IMG/VR virus record: IMGVR_UViG_3300032083_000797
Span: 1 to 31,100 of that record
Origin: a virus
Reading direction: 5' to 3' (one strand)
DNA: 31,100 bases
Shown here: in pieces, positions 29,968-31,100 of the stretch
How the letters are laid out: every line of letters begins with the position of its first letter
Numbering within the stretch: position 1 is the stretch's first letter
The notes under the pieces: generated by a model
What the model was told of the DNA's origin: nothing
Database searches by the model: none
What the model saw: the letters and a program-made list of their open reading frames with translations, nothing else
Translations under genes and position numbers: made by a program

Positions 29968-30565
29968 GATTATTTTTCAAGTAAATATTCTGCTTATTTT
30001 CGGGCATCATCTGCAAGAAGTCAAAGGGCGTTAATTTTATGCCTTTTTCCTCTGCCATATAAATTAACAAGTTGACATATTTAGGCTGCACATAGATATA
30101 CTGATCTCGCCTCTTTTGAAAGTTTTCAATCGTTTTCGGCAAGCATCCAAGCCTGTCTGCAACTTCCATCTTGCCGCCCAACTTTTCAATCAAGTCACCA
30201 ATAAATAATTTATTTTTAATTGCCTTTTTTGACAATACAATATGGCTGACTTCCTTTTTAAAATTATGATGTTCAATACCCTTTAGACGAGTTAGCGCAT
30301 CCTGCTTATGAGTTATGTCAACTTCAATCGCCTTGCGGTTATTTTTGACTTCAATCTTCTCATAAGTTTCGGGCAAGTCTTTTATCATTTTCAGTGCGTA
30401 TCGCGTTAATACTTCTAACTTTTCGTTGTTTTTAACGCCTTGATTAATAACCGCCTGAACGTCAATTTTACTTAATGGGTAATACTCTCTTATTGTGTGA
30501 TAAACAGTTTTATTTGTAAGTTCCTCTAAAACCATTTGTTTTACTATTTCTCTGCTTGTAAGCAT
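29945..30565 (-). CDS. Hypothetical protein with an HTH-like segment
   Basis: 206 residues from an ATG with AAAAGGAGAAAA upstream, lying in the end of the preceding gene. It is basic and helical. Residues about 124-155 (DLIEKLGGKMEVADRLGC, then LPKTIENFQKRRDQ) look like a helix-turn-helix of the Cro/XRE or YdaS kind, and the C-terminal part (VQPKYVNLLIYMAEEKGIKL) resembles what follows such domains. The N-terminal half resembles no family that I know. A transcription regulator is plausible. It is convergent with the lysis genes and co-directional with the metallophosphoesterase 17 bases upstream. Confidence 0.7.
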   Translation of the reverse strand: MLTSREIVKQMVLEELTNKTVYHTIREYYPLSKIDVQAVINQGVKNNEKLEVLTRYALKMIKDLPETYEKIEVKNNRKAIEVDITHKQDALTRLKGIEHHNFKKEVSHIVLSKKAIKNKLFIGDLIEKLGGKMEVADRLGCLPKTIENFQKRRDQYIYVQPKYVNLLIYMAEEKGIKLTPFDFLQMMPENKQNIYLKNNPNAIFQF

Positions 30566-30582
30566 TTTGTTTTTTCTCCTTT

Positions 30583-31100
30583 TTATATCCCTAGTATTGC
30601 AGGGTTTACAATATTTCGTCCAATCTCACCAAATTCAGAATGAAAGTAAATCGCCTTCATAGTCTGCTTGGCTCTGTATCCGCCATCGCTTGCATATGCG
30701 TCCTTTGGCGCGAGTATGCCAAAGCTCTCAATCATAATCCCTGCAAATTCACGCTGTATGTCGTGGTGAATGTGACCTGTCATAATAGTACGGTACTTAG
30801 TATCGCCCCAAATCTTCGGGTAGTCACTAGCTATCACAAGTGGCAACTTATCCATCTTAATCTTGTCACCGTGGTGTGTGCCGATAAGGTTGTTACCGAA
30901 TTGAAACACATGACAATTCTGCGGTGACCTGTCTACAGTTACTCTTGGCTCATTTTCATAATGCAAGAAAAAAGTCTCCTGAAGAATAACAGTCGAGCTT
31001 TCATCGTGATTGCCCTTCTCAATAATCAGTCGCACGTTCTTATGCTTCTTGAGTGCCGCATTAACTAAATACCTTATGGTTCTAATTGCGGCTCTCACAA
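30583..31100 (-). CDS. Metallophosphoesterase, N-terminus outside the window
   Basis: About 172 codons of the C-terminal part are visible; the reading frame is open to the edge. Calcineurin-type motifs are present: GNHD in IIEKGNHDESS near the edge, GTHHGDK, and GHIHHD in MTGHIHHD, the His/Asn ligands of a two-metal centre. The earlier DxH and GDxxD motifs would lie outside. These enzymes cleave phosphodiester bonds; phage members are variously nucleases or nucleotide phosphoesterases, and substrate is not readable here. The end, NPAILGI, abuts the ribosome binding site of the next leftward gene. Confidence 0.85.
   Translation of the reverse strand, partial: VRAAIRTIRYLVNAALKKHKNVRLIIEKGNHDESSTVILQETFFLHYENEPRVTVDRSPQNCHVFQFGNNLIGTHHGDKIKMDKLPLVIASDYPKIWGDTKYRTIMTGHIHHDIQREFAGIMIESFGILAPKDAYASDGGYRAKQTMKAIYFHSEFGEIGRNIVNPAILGI

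Noticed and set aside
1-31100. tRNA genes, integrase, attachment sites, insertion sequences
   Set aside because: I looked for cloverleaf ends, recombinase motifs and terminal inverted repeats and saw none; a tRNA or profile search was not possible here.

Overview
The window looks like a large part of the genome of a short-tailed (podovirus-like) dsDNA phage, probably of a marine Gram-negative bacterium and possibly an alphaproteobacterium. The grounds are: tightly packed co-oriented genes with 1-8 base overlaps; a full head and tail module (SU10-type head-tail adaptor, portal, Gln-rich scaffold, HK97-fold capsid protein with no sheath or tape measure); small Lys-rich proteins and an S74-chaperone tail fibre of kinds I know from marine podovirus genomes; and a holin, GH24 endolysin and exported proteins suited to lysing a Gram-negative cell. 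I see no integrase, DNA polymerase, RNA polymerase or large terminase. Both ends cut through genes. The host assignment is inference.

Layout. (1) 1-1788, minus strand: a leftward operon with a small HTH protein, a cytosine-C5 DNA methyltransferase that holds a second long reading frame, and two small unknown genes, the last cut by the window edge. (2) 1789-1929: a divergent promoter region. (3) 1930-7104, plus strand: replication and recombination, with a RusA-like resolvase, an unknown protein, a PD-(D/E)XK nuclease, a probable ssDNA-binding protein, a Prim-Pol/RepA-type primase-helicase, a dense iteron-like cluster that may be the origin, an HTH protein and an unknown protein ending like bacterial SSB. 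(4) 7147-7230: two back-to-back terminators separate this from (5) four small minus-strand genes (7233-8206), two of which have a copied leader. (6) 8207-8357: a second divergent promoter region with an extended -10 promoter. (7) 8358-26704, plus strand: the virion operon, ending at a strong UUCG-loop terminator after the capsid gene. (8) 26760-29967, plus strand: exported and membrane proteins and the lysis genes, including a lipoprotein frame that overlaps both its neighbours. (9) 29945-31100, minus strand: an unknown gene and a truncated metallophosphoesterase.

How they fit together. The left operons would be expressed early: two promoters with the same CTATATATATAG core feed the replication genes. 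The primase-helicase, SSB-like protein, nuclease and resolvase would work at the iteron cluster and on its products with host polymerase or one encoded outside the window. The 8.3 kb promoter would drive late packaging and virion genes, and the last block would disrupt the envelope. The points most worth checking are the dual-frame methyltransferase region, the iteron cluster, the embedded lipoprotein frame without a standard start codon, and the SSB-like C-terminal tip on an unknown protein.
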